Source: Lasiosphaeris hirsuta (Eukaryota; Ascomycota; Sordariomycetes; Sordariales; Lasiosphaeriaceae). Taken from it: a stretch of DNA of 64,000 bases. Below, piece after piece: positions 36,401 to 50,510 of this stretch; the stretch's first letter is position 1; each line of letters begins with the position of its first letter. The stretch covers positions 1,116,001-1,180,000 of the forward strand of contig JAUKUA010000007.1 of the NCBI GenBank assembly GCA_030549175.1, given 5' to 3'. The position numbers and the translations under genes are program-made. Under the pieces are notes generated by a model that saw nothing but the letters and a program-made list of their open reading frames with translations, was not told the origin of the DNA and searched no databases.

Positions 36401-38050
36401 CTAGTCTACAGTGTCGAAGAGCGTCTTCCGCTTAGTCATTTTAGGAGGTGACTTCTTGGCGGTAGGCTTCTTACGACCGATACCTTTAGTAGGGGTCTCT
36501 TAAGTAGGAGAAAAAGCTACCGACTTACTATGTGTACTAACCTTAGGAGCGTTAGTGCCGAATAGGTCAGTAAGGGTACCGCGCTTATTTTACTTCTTAG
36601 GCAAAGTACCCATAGTTATGATTTTACTTTAGGTATCCTTAGTAGGGTATTTACGTAAGGTGCCAAGGGTCATAATAGGTACAAGGGTACTTAAACGAGT
36701 AGTCGAGGTAGCCGTAGATTACGTAGCTGATAGTTACTTGATGGCCTTGTTAAGCTTTGTTAAGTCCTTCTAAAGATCTTAGACTTGGTTGTTAAGTACT
36801 TTAGTCTTTAGGCTAACTTTGTTTATACGGCCTATTAGAACGTTAACTTACTTCTTAGTAACGTGTTTATTAAGGCTATCTATTGTTATTCTTTTTATAA
36901 CTTAGAAAGTTTTATAGACTTTATCGTAGCTCGGAAGCTCCTTAATCTTATTCTTAAGGACATTGATCTTACCCTTAAGATATTTCTAGAGATCGTATAT
37001 GTCAGTAAGGATATTAGTTATAGAAGACGTATAGACTACTTTAACCTCCTTAAGCTTTATAGTCTTATCGGTAAGTTAGTACTTAAGGTATTAGAACTAC
37101 GTATGTTAGTATTAGTTTGTGCCAGTGATAAGAACGTTCGTTTAGTCGGCTTAGGTATGAACTTATGTAAGGTTAAGATAATTAAGATAGATAAAGACTA
37201 AAGATAGCTCCTTATTTAAAGTGGCTATAGAATAATAGTAAATAGTCGTAAGAATAGATACCTTTGAAGGTAAGTAGTTATTATTAATATCCTACTTATT
37301 ATATGTTATCTTAGCCTTATTTAATAACTCCTTTAACTAGCATATATACGAGTTGTTAACGAAACCTTAGTTCTTAATAACCGACTTTAATTCTTTAGTA
37401 AAGATATCTTTAATCTCTTTATTTATTACAAAGAGAAGCTTCAGATCATTGATCATAAAGGTAACATACTTATAAGCTTCTTATCTACTTACTAACTTGT
37501 TATAGTACTTAAACTCGAAGTAGGCTCTATAGTCTAGTAAAATCTTAGGCTCCTTACCGCCGATAGTAGGTCACTTAACTCTTTACTTAGCCTGTTTCTA
37601 AAGTATCTTTATGTCTTAGCGGTAATACTTCTTAGGAGTATGATATTTAACAGATAAGCTAGTAGAAAAGCTAGGTAAGTTGTCCAAGGGATCTAAGGTT
37701 ATCTCTTCATCCTCCTTATTAAGCTTACCTTCTATGGTAAGATTAAAGTCATCGTTCTTTATATACTTACTCTTGTTATTATCGTAGTTAGAATTGTAGT
37801 TAAGTAGATTATTAAGCTTAGACTCGTCGTAGTTATTCTTACTATATTCGGTAATAACGGTAACACTCTCTTAGGCTTATATAGTATGTCTTAAGGTTTC
37901 TTCGGCTAGAATTTAAAGACGTACGAGATCCGAACTCTTAGCTATTAAGCTGTCCTTAGGTATATCTAGATTATTTGGCTTAGCTCAAGCTACCTTAAAT
38001 TGACACTTTATTTTATGAATATACTTTTACAAATAGTTAAATTTAACTAT
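36401..38050 (-). pseudogene. Third frame of the minus-strand S element
   Basis: Read on the minus strand, the frame spans exactly 1650 bp from an ATA (former ATG) at 38050 to a TAG at 36401. It has internal TAA/TAG stops but no frame shift. The C-terminal end is clearer than in the plus-strand copy: TPTKGIGRKKPTAKKSPP, a Lys/Pro-rich basic tail. The 112-codon plus-strand frame at 36863-37201 is only its antisense shadow. Conservation of frame and length in both full copies argues that this was a real gene of the element. Function is unknown. Confidence 0.68.
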
Positions 38051-38449
38051 CTTAAAGTGTGAATAAACGTGATAGTAAGGTATAAAGAAAGTATAAAGAT
38101 ATAACTTAATGGTAGTAACGAGGGTAGTAATAGTTATAGAAAAGAAAACGTGAAAATTTTATAGGAGGGGGTTTTTTTTTGTTAGTAACCTGGCCTAGTA
38201 GGTTAGGGCCTTATGATAAGGAAAATTGACAGAGGAAAAATAACACTATGATAAGGCTTCTATCTGATCTTCTAGTCTTTTTAACTCGTAGTAGGAAGGT
38301 ACTCGTATAGCTAAGTAAGATTAACAAAGGAAAGTAAAAGAAAGAAAAGATCTGGTATTATGGCTAGAATACTCCCTTGTCTTATTAAGAAAGCTATTCG
38401 TTCTCGAAAATATCTATTATCTAGCGATTTGGCGTTATAGAAACTTAAC

Positions 38450-41400
38450 CACTATTTCTATAGTAAGGATAATATCAACCTTAACGTACTTAATAACTTT
38501 AATATCCTTCTTTTTATACTCCTTATTCTAGTCGATAAGATTTCTTACTTCGTAACTTATAACGGTATCTCTCATATTTAGTAATAGGTTTATTCTTAAT
38601 TCCTATGTATCGTCCTTAGCTTCGTAGTTCTTCTAACGGACGAGATACTTAACACTTAGGTTCTTCTTCTTCTAGCTTACTTTACTATTGACGATGTGGT
38701 TAAGCTTCTATTCTTTTTATTTATTAACTCTAATAGTTAGTAGTACTTGTTACTTTTGGCTAAAAGAATCCTTACCTTTTTAAGAACGGTATAGTTACGT
38801 AACTAAGACGATTAAGTACACTTCCTATGATACCAGGAAATTAAGCTTATAAGTTAGATTACCTATCTTTACTTTACTAATAATCTTAAACGGGCTTACC
38901 CTTTAAGATAACTATTTCCTTTTTAACTTATTAGATAGATAGTAACCCTTATAAAGGTATAGATAAATAGTATCTCCGATCTTAAAAGTCTTAGATATAT
39001 ACTTATCGTTATAGCGGAGTTTTGTTATTACACTAGCGATATTAAGAAGTTAAATTACTTCCTTTTAGTAGTATCTCCTAAAAACCTTTGTTACCTTAGT
39101 ACCTACTCTTATACCTTCTTTCATAGTTAGAATGTCTACTAGAGACCTTAGTTAGAATCCGATGACTAGTTCGTTAGATAATCTACCAATTATAACAGCT
39201 AGTATATTATTAATATTAAACTGGAGTGATAATAACATATTAACCTACGGAACCTCTCCGTCTGTTATAAAGATATAGAAACGAATAGTAATCTTAACTG
39301 TCTAGTTCGTCCTTTCTGACTAGTTATCGGTTTGTAAGTAGTAAGTGGTAGAAAAGAGTAGTTTAATATCATAAATATCAAAAATCTCTTTCTATAATAC
39401 CGAGGTAAACTTTAAGTCTCTATTACTAATAATTATCGTCGGTAGTCCCTAGTCATATATAAATAATAATCTTATTAATACCTTTGTCTAATCCTTAGCT
39501 ATATAGGTACAATATCTTGTTAGTAAGAGTGTTTTTTTAAAGAACTTATATATAACTATATAAAGTATATTAAGTATGTTATAGCCTTCGAGATACTATA
39601 TCGTTATAGCTGATAAGACTGTAGGTAAGTTGATAATAAAATCTATCGTAATAATATAAAACGGCTATAAGGTTATATAGATAGGTATTATTTTTCCGTT
39701 CGTAGGCCGTATGTCGGTCTGGTTTTAGCGGTAGGTCTTATAAAACTAGATAAAACATTTTACTTTCTATACCTTGTTAGTAAAGTATACATTCTAAAGG
39801 CTATCTATTATCTTATAAAAACTGAAATGATACGATTTATCGTAAACTATCTTAAGTATTATCTTAACGTACGTTCTTAAGATATAGAGGCGACGATTTC
39901 TATCGTAATTAACGTAATATAGTAACTTGTTCCTAATCTTAAATAGTCCCATTAGGAGTCATAGGTACCTTTTAAGTACTCTAGTACGTTCTACCCGTTA
40001 TAATACAGTAGGGTTTTCTATCCTAACGTTAATACTAGCTATCAACTTACTATATTTCGTATCGTTCTTATAACCCTCATATAGGATAGTTTTAAACGAG
40101 TCACTAATGACGGGCTCGGTACTTACCTAAGTAACTATAACAGATATCTTATCTCTCATGTTTTATACTATAGCCTAAATATTATTAAGCTTATTAGATT
40201 TATCTACCTTAAGCTTCTTAAAGTCTTATTCGAACGTTAGAAGCTATAAGAATATATTAAAAACAATATTAAAAACACCCGGGATATAAAAAATGTTAAT
40301 CTTAAACTAAGAAAGCTAGTTTACTATATTCGTAAGCTTAAGGTTAGTCTTATTTAAGTTTATCGTTACTAAAGATATGTACTTAACGATATCTTTAGTA
40401 GAAGTATGAGCTATTAAGATATTTAAGTAATGTTAGTTTAACTAAACTATTTTCTTAAGCTTTCTAACTACCTATATAACTACTGTAACCTCTACTTTTA
40501 TAGATCTATATTTCTGTTTAGTCACAGTAATTACTCTTGATAAGAATATAATCGGTAGAACCCTCTCCGTTATAAGGTCATACCCTAAGATTACTTTCTT
40601 ATCTTAGTTATTCTTAAGTTAGAAAATAAAGAGGCTAAAAGCTCCTTTGTAAGTATCGACTTTAAAGAACAATAACTTCGTTTTAACGTAATAATAAGTC
40701 ATAAATTATGTATATAAGTATTTCTATAGTAAGCGAAAAGATTTCTATTTATCTTTTAAAAGTTAAAAACGTATTTTCGATATATAGGCCTTCCTTACGT
40801 TCTTTATACTTCCGTTTATAATCTTTCCTTTTTCACGGCCTAATATTAATAATACTGTCTTTTTCTTCTATAACGGTTCGGCTTTAACGTTATACTAAGT
40901 AATCTTATATCGTAACTATCTAACTATCTCTAGATAGATCTTAAGTATATTTAGCGTGTTTAGGAACTTTATCTTTTAAAAAGCCGTAATTTAATTATCC
41001 GTTTTCGTAACTCCTTCTTTGTTAATAATATATCTTAGGAGTTAGATCGCTAGATAGGCTACGAATAACTTACTAGCATTAATATATATCCTTACGTCTT
41101 CTAAGAGCTTAAGCACCTTGTTTATATACTTATAGTACTTGTCTTCTATAGTATTAAAGACGACGATATCATTAATATATATCTATACGAAATCTTAACT
41201 ATTATAGAATAGACAGTCTATGAAACATTAGATAAAAGTAAATAAGTTCTTAAATCTTATAAGTACTATATTTAATTACTTAAACCTTCTTTCCGTAATA
41301 ATAACTATATAATTATAATATTTGTTATAGACTAGTAACTAATAGAAGAAACCGGAGGTATTTATTATAAAGAAAACCTTTTTTTTTTTATATTACGAGG

Positions 41401-44400
41401 ATTATGTCGTCTTAGTTTACGAGTAAATAAATGTCTAGTACCGTAACCTTATTTAAGGTATGTAAATCGACAACAAGACGACCTTTCTCTACTCTATTAA
41501 CCGTTTTTTATATTACGAAGGTAAGATATATAATAAGAGTTAGTTTGTTAAGAAAGGTCAGCTTTCTGGCCGCGTATATAATATCAAGTCTTTACGTAGT
41601 AAAAACGTAATCTTTCGTTCCTTAGGAGTATAACTTTATTAACTTAATTTGGTTTTATTATCCCTTAACAAAGTTAATCCTTATTTTACTCTCATCGGAC
41701 ATAGGTATGATATCTCTATCGCGGAATATATCATACTTATCTAGGAAGTCCTTAATCCTTTCCGCGAAGGCTTTATTTACCTTATAAATACTTATTCTAG
41801 CCTTACTTTTAATAATAGGAAAATCGGCTAGCTTCATAACTTCATATGATAACATATGATATCTCATCCTTAGAAGGAGTAGCTATAAGATATTAACGAT
41901 CTCTATCTCGTTACTTACCTAACTACTTAAAATATAAACGAAAATATTCTTTATTTTACCTTCGAGTTAATAGATTTTATTAAAGATAGCTAAATAACAT
42001 TTTTCTATATTAACGTTATTAAGCTCTATGTAATATCTTATAAAGAAGGTTTACGTAATCTTTACTCTTATATTTATATTATAACTCGTTAAATCGAACA
42101 TAAACACTTACTTTATTCCGAGCTATTCTTAAACTCTCTTAATCTTCTAGCCTCTCTTAATGATTATCGGCTTAGATATCTAGTTATAAAAGTACACTAT
42201 ATAAGATATTAAGTAGTCGATATTACTATTTTAGATATCTTCTTATGTTAATATAAGATAAAAAGTCTGTAACTTATCATAAATATACATCTCCTTAGGT
42301 AATAACTTTGGTAAATCATATATCTTAGTTCTAATGAAACCTTTCTCTCTAAGTATAAAAATAATACTTTAGAAAGTAGTAACCTTACGTATAATCTCCT
42401 AGTAAGATTTAACGACTAAGTCTACCCTTGTCCTTATGTTTTTAGTAAATCAGAAAGTAACATTGTTTCTTAAGAAATCGATAGTTACACTATTGTCATT
42501 TATAAAGGTAATATCGATTAATATATATAGCCCCAACTCGTCGATAATATCGGCCTTAATATAAAAGTAAATATTAACATTAGTTTATTATATTATATCG
42601 GAAATATAAAAATCGAACTTAGCTTACTTATCGATATAAGTTCTTAAGTTAACTTTCTTAACGAAACGGGGTTCCTATAGTACCTAGTATAAATAACGTA
42701 CTTATTTCTAAATCTACTTTTTATCGACGAGGTTAGTTAAGTTACTAATATTAAAGTAGATATATATAGGTTTATTGTTTAAGTCTACTTTGATACTAAT
42801 TCGAAGATAAAACTTCTTCGGGTATTAAGAGCCTATAGGATAAAGTAATAAGTTTACTTTAATAACTTACCCTTCCTTAAGGATAACATAAGTTCCTTTA
42901 TCACTTAAGTTATTATTACTTTAGTCTTTTATTAAGTGACTTTCTTAGGTTATAATAAATCTTTTATCTTCCTTTTCTATATCCTCTATAAATACCTATT
43001 TAAAACGAACCTTCCTTATGTCATTCTTACTTATCCTTATGTTCCTATTGTTCTTTAACTTCTCAAAGCTCTCTAACTCTTCTCTTAAATAGATAAGTTA
43101 CCTCGGAGTCATAGGCTCTATAAAGAACCTTTACTTCTTAAAGATTACGAGTTTTATAGGAGGTATAAGAAACATAGGCTCTTTTAGGAACCTAAGTTCC
43201 TAGTATATGATTAAACCTTTCTTTAGCTTTTATAGTTGTTTAACATATTCCGTCCGGATATATTACTACAGTTTATTTCTATAATTAAATATTTCTATAC
43301 AACTTAAATATTTATACTTTTTCTTATTAGGTATCTTATACCGGGTAAGGTTACTTAGTACTATGGGAAAATAAAGAAAAGTTAAATAGAAAGGAAATAT
43401 TATAATATTAAGAAAAGTAATAATATCCTCTTTCGATTCTTCTTCGTTAATAAAATAATATCTCTTAACCTCGAGTTACTTATATTATTACTAAGCGTTA
43501 ATACTTTCTCCATAGATAAACTTATTATTAATATAGATAAAAGTACCGTTGTTATAAGGTTAACATTAGTCGTAATACCGCTATCTCTAGAACACTTGGT
43601 CCGGTTAGAAACCTCTAGATATTTAGTTATTAAATCTCTAACGTAAGTACATATTATAGCTATGTTTGTTTATGTTACTAAAGTATAAATACCTTTATTA
43701 TCTACTTCTCTAGTTACCAGAAGATAATTCTTTGTTATTAAAGTACCTTCGATTATTATTATTACCTTATTAGGTAACTTATCTTCTTTAATCGTTAACT
43801 TAATCTCGTCTTCTATCTTTATTAGCCTAGTTAATATTATCGTCACTATAAGTTACGATATCGTCATTATATAATATCGTCTTAGTTACTTTTATAACCG
43901 TTCCTTTAGTAATTAACGTATTATAAAATACCAATACCTTTTCTTCGATCTTATCGAGATAATCACGAAATATATCTTTAACAATTAGTTAAGTATAGAG
44001 CTAACGTAATTTCTCGTATAAGTTATTATATAGCCTAATAAGTAATTAAAAATCCTTCTTATCTTCTTATACTCTTATGTACTTAAAATAATCTATCGTA
44101 TATATATAGACTGACTTACTAGTAATATTATCTTTAGCCTTAAACTTACTCGTAAGTTAACTAAACTATCGTTTTATATTTACTAACTTTAGTCTAAACT
44201 ATTAAAGGATAATTATAACCTAGTTAAAGACGCTTAGTCTTATATATTCCTTATCCTTAGTTAATAATTAAAGCTTATACTATTAGAAGGCTAATCTCTT
44301 AAATAATAAAAACAGTTCTTTACAAAGAGTATTATATCTATCTAAATCTAAGGCCGCTTCCTTAATACGTACGATCTAAAGATAAATATCACGATAATAA

Positions 44401-45350
44401 AGCTACTTACTATCGTAAAATAGTTAAACTTTACTATCTTTCTCCGGTAACACGTCTAACCAAAGGAGACCGACATGATAAATCTACTAGTTAAAGCCTC
44501 TCGTCGTTAACAAAGTACTTACTTAAGTTATAAGGCCGGTCGCTGGCGTACTAGTCCTTATAAGAATAATCGTAAGATATGTCTACATAACCTATATCAT
44601 CTACATAAGCTATTCCTCGATTGTCAATTACCTCGGAGGTAGAAATAAAGGTAGACTAAGAGGTTACTCGTTAACATGATCCTTAAACGGATCCGGGTCT
44701 TACCCCGGTATATAGTCTTCTACCATTTCGCTTAACGTTACAGGCGAGAATCCTTCGTCTTACGATATGATATCAGACTTCCCTGGTATAATATCCTGTC
44801 TAACTACTAATATCACGCTACTTAGTAGTAAGATAGTTAGTGTACCTCTGAGTGTTAGGTCCGTAGGCGGTGACGTTGTTAAGGTTTGTTAGATACCCCT
44901 TGGTTCTAACGTTTCTGCCGTTCTCAAGTACTCTGGTACTAGGTAGAGGCCTTCCTATACTCCTTGAAGATAGTTATCGACCAAAGTTTTAAAGCGTTCT
45001 TTCGAAATGTAGTTGTTAACGTTTTAGGCGTTTAGATAGCTGTTCTAAATGGGACTTCTTAAGTAGATAAATGTTCCGTTAGTAAGAAAAATTAGGCTTG
45101 CTAACGCCACGAGTACTTACTTACGTTCCGGCTTTACGCTGGTCCATCACTTGACTCTCGGATTCTTAGAGATGTAATCGAACACCTGTTAGGCTTCGTG
45201 GAGCTTAACAATATGTATCCGCTTGTCTTGTTGTTTTAACAGCAGGTCGCCAACTCAGTTAAAAGCCTTCGTGCCGTTAACGCACACGTTATCGTTGTTG
45301 TCTCAACAGTAGGCCGCCGACTCAGTTAAGAGCCTTCGTACTGTTAACGT
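38450..45350 (-). pseudogene. RIP-destroyed gag-pol of the minus-strand S element
   Basis: It is the reverse of 14341-20640. On the minus strand the order from right to left is gag with the finger (about 43240-43320, reading KYLSCIEIFNYRNKL), protease, the connector DFPIIKSKARISIYK..AF with the open stretch 41658-41867, RT with YINDIV near 41170-41190, integrase around 39700-39900, and a chromodomain near 38500-38680. Stops are TAA/TAG. Confidence 0.8.
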
Positions 45351-45456
45351 TGACGTTGTCGTTATCTTTATTACAACGTGGTACAAGCTGATGTTAGTCC
45401 CGGAGGCGTCAAATTGACTGATGAGGTCTATCCGATTCGATGGTGGGGGCACCACT

Positions 45457-45690
45457 TGCTACGGTCAAAAGGACCGCTTGTGTAAGCGTTACTTTGGTGG
45501 TCCTTCACATGAACACTGACATGACATATTGTATGGTGGTGTAAATAATTTGTAAAGGATGGCCCGTTGGCAATCAGTCTGGAGGGCGCGCTGCCATTAT
45601 ATGGCAGCGCACCCCCTGTGCTCAATTGAGCGCAGGGACTGCGCACAACGGACTAACCTATCTAGGCTATCTACATTTTTCCACGTAACA
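45457..45690 (-). repeat. 5' LTR of the minus-strand S element
   Basis: It runs TGCTACGGTC...CACGTAACA. The plus-strand GGTGGGGGCACCA at 45442-45454 is the primer-site complement, two bases from the LTR, as in the other copies. Confidence 0.9.
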
Positions 45691-48064
45691 ATATCTTCGT
45701 TATCGTCCTTTCTTTTATACTTTATGTTTGTCTTAGCTCCGGAGATTTTCCTAAGTAGCTTAGAGATATCCTTGCCATCTTTGGTTTTTCTATTATAACA
45801 TTCGAGGATGTTATGGCCCTGATACCTATAATAGTAACATGTCTTACTTACCTTATGTTTGTTAATATCGGCTTAGTCTACTCCAGTGATAACTTCTTTA
45901 TAAGTTTGCTATTGTTTAAGTCGGATAGGTACCGATGTCTTATCTTCATAGTCTTATTACTTCCGCTTCAGGTCTCTTTTAACCTTCTAAGCGGGTATTA
46001 GACTAGGACGGAAACTAGAGGTATTAATATCCTCTTTATGATTGTCCTTCTTTAAACATTCCTTATTATTTAAAGTAGACTTTTCTTTTCCTTACCTTAG
46101 CCTTACGATTAATTTCATAGTTTTTTATTTTGTCTTTATAAATTAAACTAGCCGTGACGACTACTTCAAAGAAGTCGGCAACGTCAGGAGGGAGATATCC
46201 CGTATGTAAATAGATTAAATCTATCACGGCTTCGGGAACGGCATTTGTGACTAGTGACTATAGGACTTAGCCGCTGAGGTTGACGGTATGATTAAGTTTC
46301 TAAAATTTTGTTACGTACTTATTTATATCTTTATCATATATTAGAGCTTTTATGGACTCATAGTCTTTAGCCCTTCACGTAAGGTTACAAAAACGTTTGA
46401 CTATGGTAGTGGCATAGTTATTCTATTAATTTATTAAGCTAAGCTTTTCGATCTATATTCCTCTCTTTTAGTGCTATTTTAAGACAGTATCCTTGGTTAA
46501 GGCGCTAACAAAGTTAATTTTAGCCTTGTCATTGAGGAAGCTTTATTTATAAACGCTAAAATACTCTTTGACAGAGTGCTATTATGTCTCAAACTTACCT
46601 TTATCCTTTCCGTTATATTTTTTAGATTTTACTATTGTTATAACGGTACCTTGTCTACGAGATTTACGAATCATAACTATGTTATTTTAAATGAGAGTTT
46701 AGTTCGTGTAGATGAGGTTGAGAAGAACTGCCATAGGATCGAGCGGGAGAGTTAGTAAGGAACTTCGAAAGTCCGAACCTAGAGGTTCTAGGAGTCTCGG
46801 TAGCTCTAGTAAGCCTCTTAGTAGTCTTAGAGGGCTAGGAGGTAGACTTGTACGATATAGATTATCGTTTAAGCTACTGTTATTACTATTGTTAGGGAGT
46901 GGTAAAGTTCTTATCTTAATATGATAAGGAGGTGAATTTCCGTTAGTGTTTCTACTTTTTATTTTAGTGTCAGAATTTTATATACTATCGACTTATCTTC
47001 GGGTTCGTACTAAGATTTCCCGGGTTACCCTTCGTTAAAGGTTATAGTTAGAGAAGGGGTCTTTGTTTTAGTTGAAGTATTGTATAGAGGTTGATTTTTT
47101 AGACGGTTGTAACATCTATCGTAAGGGTTTGACAAAGGGTATTTTCTATAAACGGGTTATGGCTTTTTAGATAATCTGTTCCTTATTAAAAGGTCCTACT
47201 TTAATTAATCGTGACGTGAGAGCTTCCTTGACGAGGTTATTAAAGCAAGTTTTAAGTTAGTCAAATAGTTTTTTAGTCCTTTGGATTCTATGATATTCCT
47301 GGTTGTTATAAGGTTATGAGTAAATTAAGTTAGCTCTGGGTTATTATAAACTAGTGGCTAAGTTTTATATTATGGCGGTCCTAACGAGCTTATTTTTCTT
47401 CTTAGATTCGGAGAAGTTCCTTGACTTAAATAAGCTCGGCGTTTTGTTTCTTAGCCCGCTATTTCTATTTTTATGTTTATTGTACTTACTGTTATTTTTA
47501 CTTGGCAATTTTCTTACGGAGTCCCTTAGTTCGTACAATAATAAGATTAAGAGATTTTTCGTATTGGGCTGTCTAGGTGGTAAATTGGGCTAGTTTTTAG
47601 TTGACCTCAATACCGAAGGTAGTATAAGAGGCTTCTAATTCTTACCGAGTACTTTCTAAGGCGTATTAGTTAGTTCTGATATCTATACTATCGATTAATA
47701 GCCAGTAACAAAGGTAATAAATATAGAAGTAAAAGAGTTAAGCCTCTTCTTATCCTCACGTGTGTTAACTATAAAGAAGTAGAGTTCTTTATAAGCCTTA
47801 ACGACTTAGTTATGGAGATTAATAAACTATTAAGGTAGCTTATTAATAGCTTAAGAGCTTAAGGGGAGTGTAAGGAACTTCTTAATGGTCTTAATTTCTA
47901 TCTTAGGAGGTTCTTAGATTATAAGATCGGTACTAAGGGAAGGTTCGTTTTCTCTATTCCGGATAACGGCCGAATATGATAAAGGGTTACTAACTATTAT
48001 AAATGATATAATAGTTAGTAACGAAAGATTAACGTTCAAGTATTATACGAGAAAAAAGATTATC
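45691..48064 (-). pseudogene. gag region of the second family-L element
   Basis: This resumes the L sequence after the S insertion. A CCHC zinc knuckle survives at 45798-45839 as CYYYRYQGHNILEC (one Cys changed to Tyr). The rest of gag runs to 48064, where the 5' LTR begins after the primer site (AAGATTATC). It matches about 30155-32512 of the full-length L copy. Frames such as 47354-47593 are open on the plus strand only as antisense shadows. Confidence 0.8.
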
Positions 48065-49373
48065 TGTAACATAGGCTAGTTACTAAAGGTTTAAGATGTA
48101 ACAACTATAAGGTGAGATACTAACTGAAGAATTAGACTATAGAACTTTAACCTTTTATAACTCTCAACTCTACCGTTTAACAAATTACCTTAACAATTAC
48201 TATTAGTCTAATTTAGAACTTTTACACGACGAACTTAAGAAATTAATCTTTATAAGGCTAATAAGTACAAGGTTAGATTTAGAGCTTTAGAATAGAACGG
48301 TAAGGGTGTTAACTATCACAATATAAAGTGATAAAGAGCTAGGGAGAAGGAGGTTTAGGAAGATAGAATGATCTAACAAAAGATAAGACATAATACTTCG
48401 TAGTTATAAGACAAGAGAAATAAAAAGGTTCATAAGGTTATATTACCTCTTAGCTTTACTATAGTTTAACTGACAATCTTTCTAGGTTTGTCTAAAAAGA
48501 ACTAGGGAGCTTCTTCCTCTCAAGAATCTATCGTAGCATACCTGTTTTTTTATAGGAGGTTATATACAAGATATAAGGATACTAAAATACCTAAAGCATC
48601 CTCCTAGCCACCCTTCTAGCCGCCCGTCTCTCGTACCCTATAAATCCGTGGCTACAAGCTAGGTATAGCTGGCCTATTACACGTTGGTCCACGGCCGGTA
48701 TTAGTACTTATCCCTATAGCTCAAGTGGCATGGCGTCTATCGCTGTAAGTGTTCCTTCACGTCCTTAGTACTTACGTTAGCCATAAGCCGCTAAGTCCCA
48801 AGGCTAGCGTTTGTCACAGCAACGGTTCCCTTCGTGACTCACACGCGGGGGTCGTAGCTACCTGTCACTACTGAAGCTAGACTCCGGAGAACGTCGGGTT
48901 CTAGGTTTTCTAAAGGAATGCCAGCGATAGCGGGGAGGTCCATGATTCGAAAGACCAACTGTAGGACCTTGGCTAACTGTGTAGGCCCTGATCACGATGC
49001 TGAGGTTGAGTGGCTCGTCCATGACAAATCTGAAGTCTGATGACGTTGCCTAGCGCGGGCGAGATCCGTTGTACGGCTGCTCTGGCTTCTGAGTGGTTCT
49101 AGGTATCCCGTTGCGACCCGTGGTCGCACCTGAGGATCCGTCGACCTATGTGCGGGCCAAATAAGCCACTGACTACACGTGGGAGTGTATTCCGAGGTTA
49201 TGCCACGTTGTGGCGACCTCCTTGGTTCCATATTGACGGGTTCGCTGAACCCGTTGATGTGGGTCTATGATGTTGTGTAGGTGTGTGGTGTGTGCCGGTG
49301 GTGTGGCTCGGTCAAGGAGGGCAGTGACCTTGTTGACCTAGGTGAGCCTACCCCAGTGTGACAACATCTCAGC
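48065..49373 (-). repeat. 5' LTR of the second family-L element
   Basis: It runs TGTAACATAGGCTAG...CCCAGTGTGACA, 1309 bp. The left half is heavily RIP-mutated and the right half (48840-49373) nearly clean, a strong gradient within one LTR. Confidence 0.88.
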
Positions 49374-50510
49374 CCTCAGTAGTTAGTTTATGTCATAATA
49401 TCTTTGATTTTAAAAGTTTTAAATATATACTTATCGTCATAGTAAAGTTTATTATTACGTTAACAATGTTAAGAAGCTAAATTACTTCTTTTTGATAATA
49501 TCTTTTAAAAAACTTCCGTTACCTCAATATTTACTTTTATATCTTCTTTCATAGTTAAAATATTTACTAAGGACCTTAGTTAGAATTCGAAGACTAGTTT
49601 ATTAGATAATCTACTAATTATAACGGTTAATGTGTTATTAATATTAAACTAGAACGATAGTAACATATTAACTTTTAGAATCTTTCCGTCTATTATAAAG
49701 GTATAAAAACGGATAGTAATTTCAACCGTCTAGTTTGTTCTTTCTAACTAGCTATTAGTTTATAAGTAATAAGTAGTAAAAAGGAGTAGTTTAACATTAT
49801 AAATATTTGAAATCTCTTTTTATAATATTAAGGTAAACTTTAAGTTTTTATCGTTAATAATTATTATTAATAATTCCTAGTCATATATAAATAAAAATCT
49901 TATTAATATCTTTACCTAATCTTTAACTATATAAGTATAATGTCTTATTGGTAAGAATTTTTTTTTAAAAAAAACCTTATATATAACCATATAAAATGTA
50001 TTAAATATATTATAGCCTTTAAAATATCATATTGTTCTAGTTAATAAGATTGTAGGTAAGCTGATAATGAAATTTATCACGATAATATAAAATAACTGTG
50101 AGATTATATAGATAGGTATCATTTCTTCATTTGTAAGTTACATATTGGTCTAGATTTAATAGTAAGCTTTATAGAACGAAATAAAATGTTTCATTTTTTA
50201 TATCTTATTAGCAAAGTATATATTTTAGAGATTATCTATTATCTTATAAAAACCGAAATGATACAATTTATTATAAAATATCTTAAGTACTGTCTTAACA
50301 TATATTCTTAAGATATAGAGATAATGATTTCTATCGTAATCGACATAATATAATAACTTATCCTTGATCTTAAATAGTCTTATTAAAAGTTGTAGAGATC
50401 TCTTAGATACTTAAGTACTTTTTACCTGTTATAGTACGATAGGTTTTTTTATCTTAGCTTTAATACTAGCTATTAACTTACTATATTTCATATTGTTCTT
50501 ATAACCCCTA
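49374..50510 (-). mobile_element. Family-S pol fragment, minus strand
   Basis: It is collinear with about 38970-40080 of the minus-strand S element (integrase region), for example AAATATATACTTATCGTC and TGTAGGTAAGCTGATAATG. It is interrupted at TA (50509-50510) by a pogo-type element and resumes at 52283-52453, matching to about 40250. Confidence 0.78.

Larger units (their letters stand above)
36021..45690 (-). mobile_element. Full-length family-S chromovirus, inverted relative to the copy at 13495
   Basis: This 9670-bp element has 234-bp LTRs at 36021-36254 and 45457-45690 and is collinear in reverse with 13495-23160. It sits inside a family-L element. The left flank is CTTAG, the right flank ATATC, and about 2.6 kb of L sequence that should lie between them is missing. 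RIP damage is heavy, but the LTRs are relatively clean. Confidence 0.9.

Noticed and set aside
36863..37201. 112-codon plus-strand frame
   Set aside because: Antisense to the third frame of the inverted S element; open only because RIP changes stop distribution.
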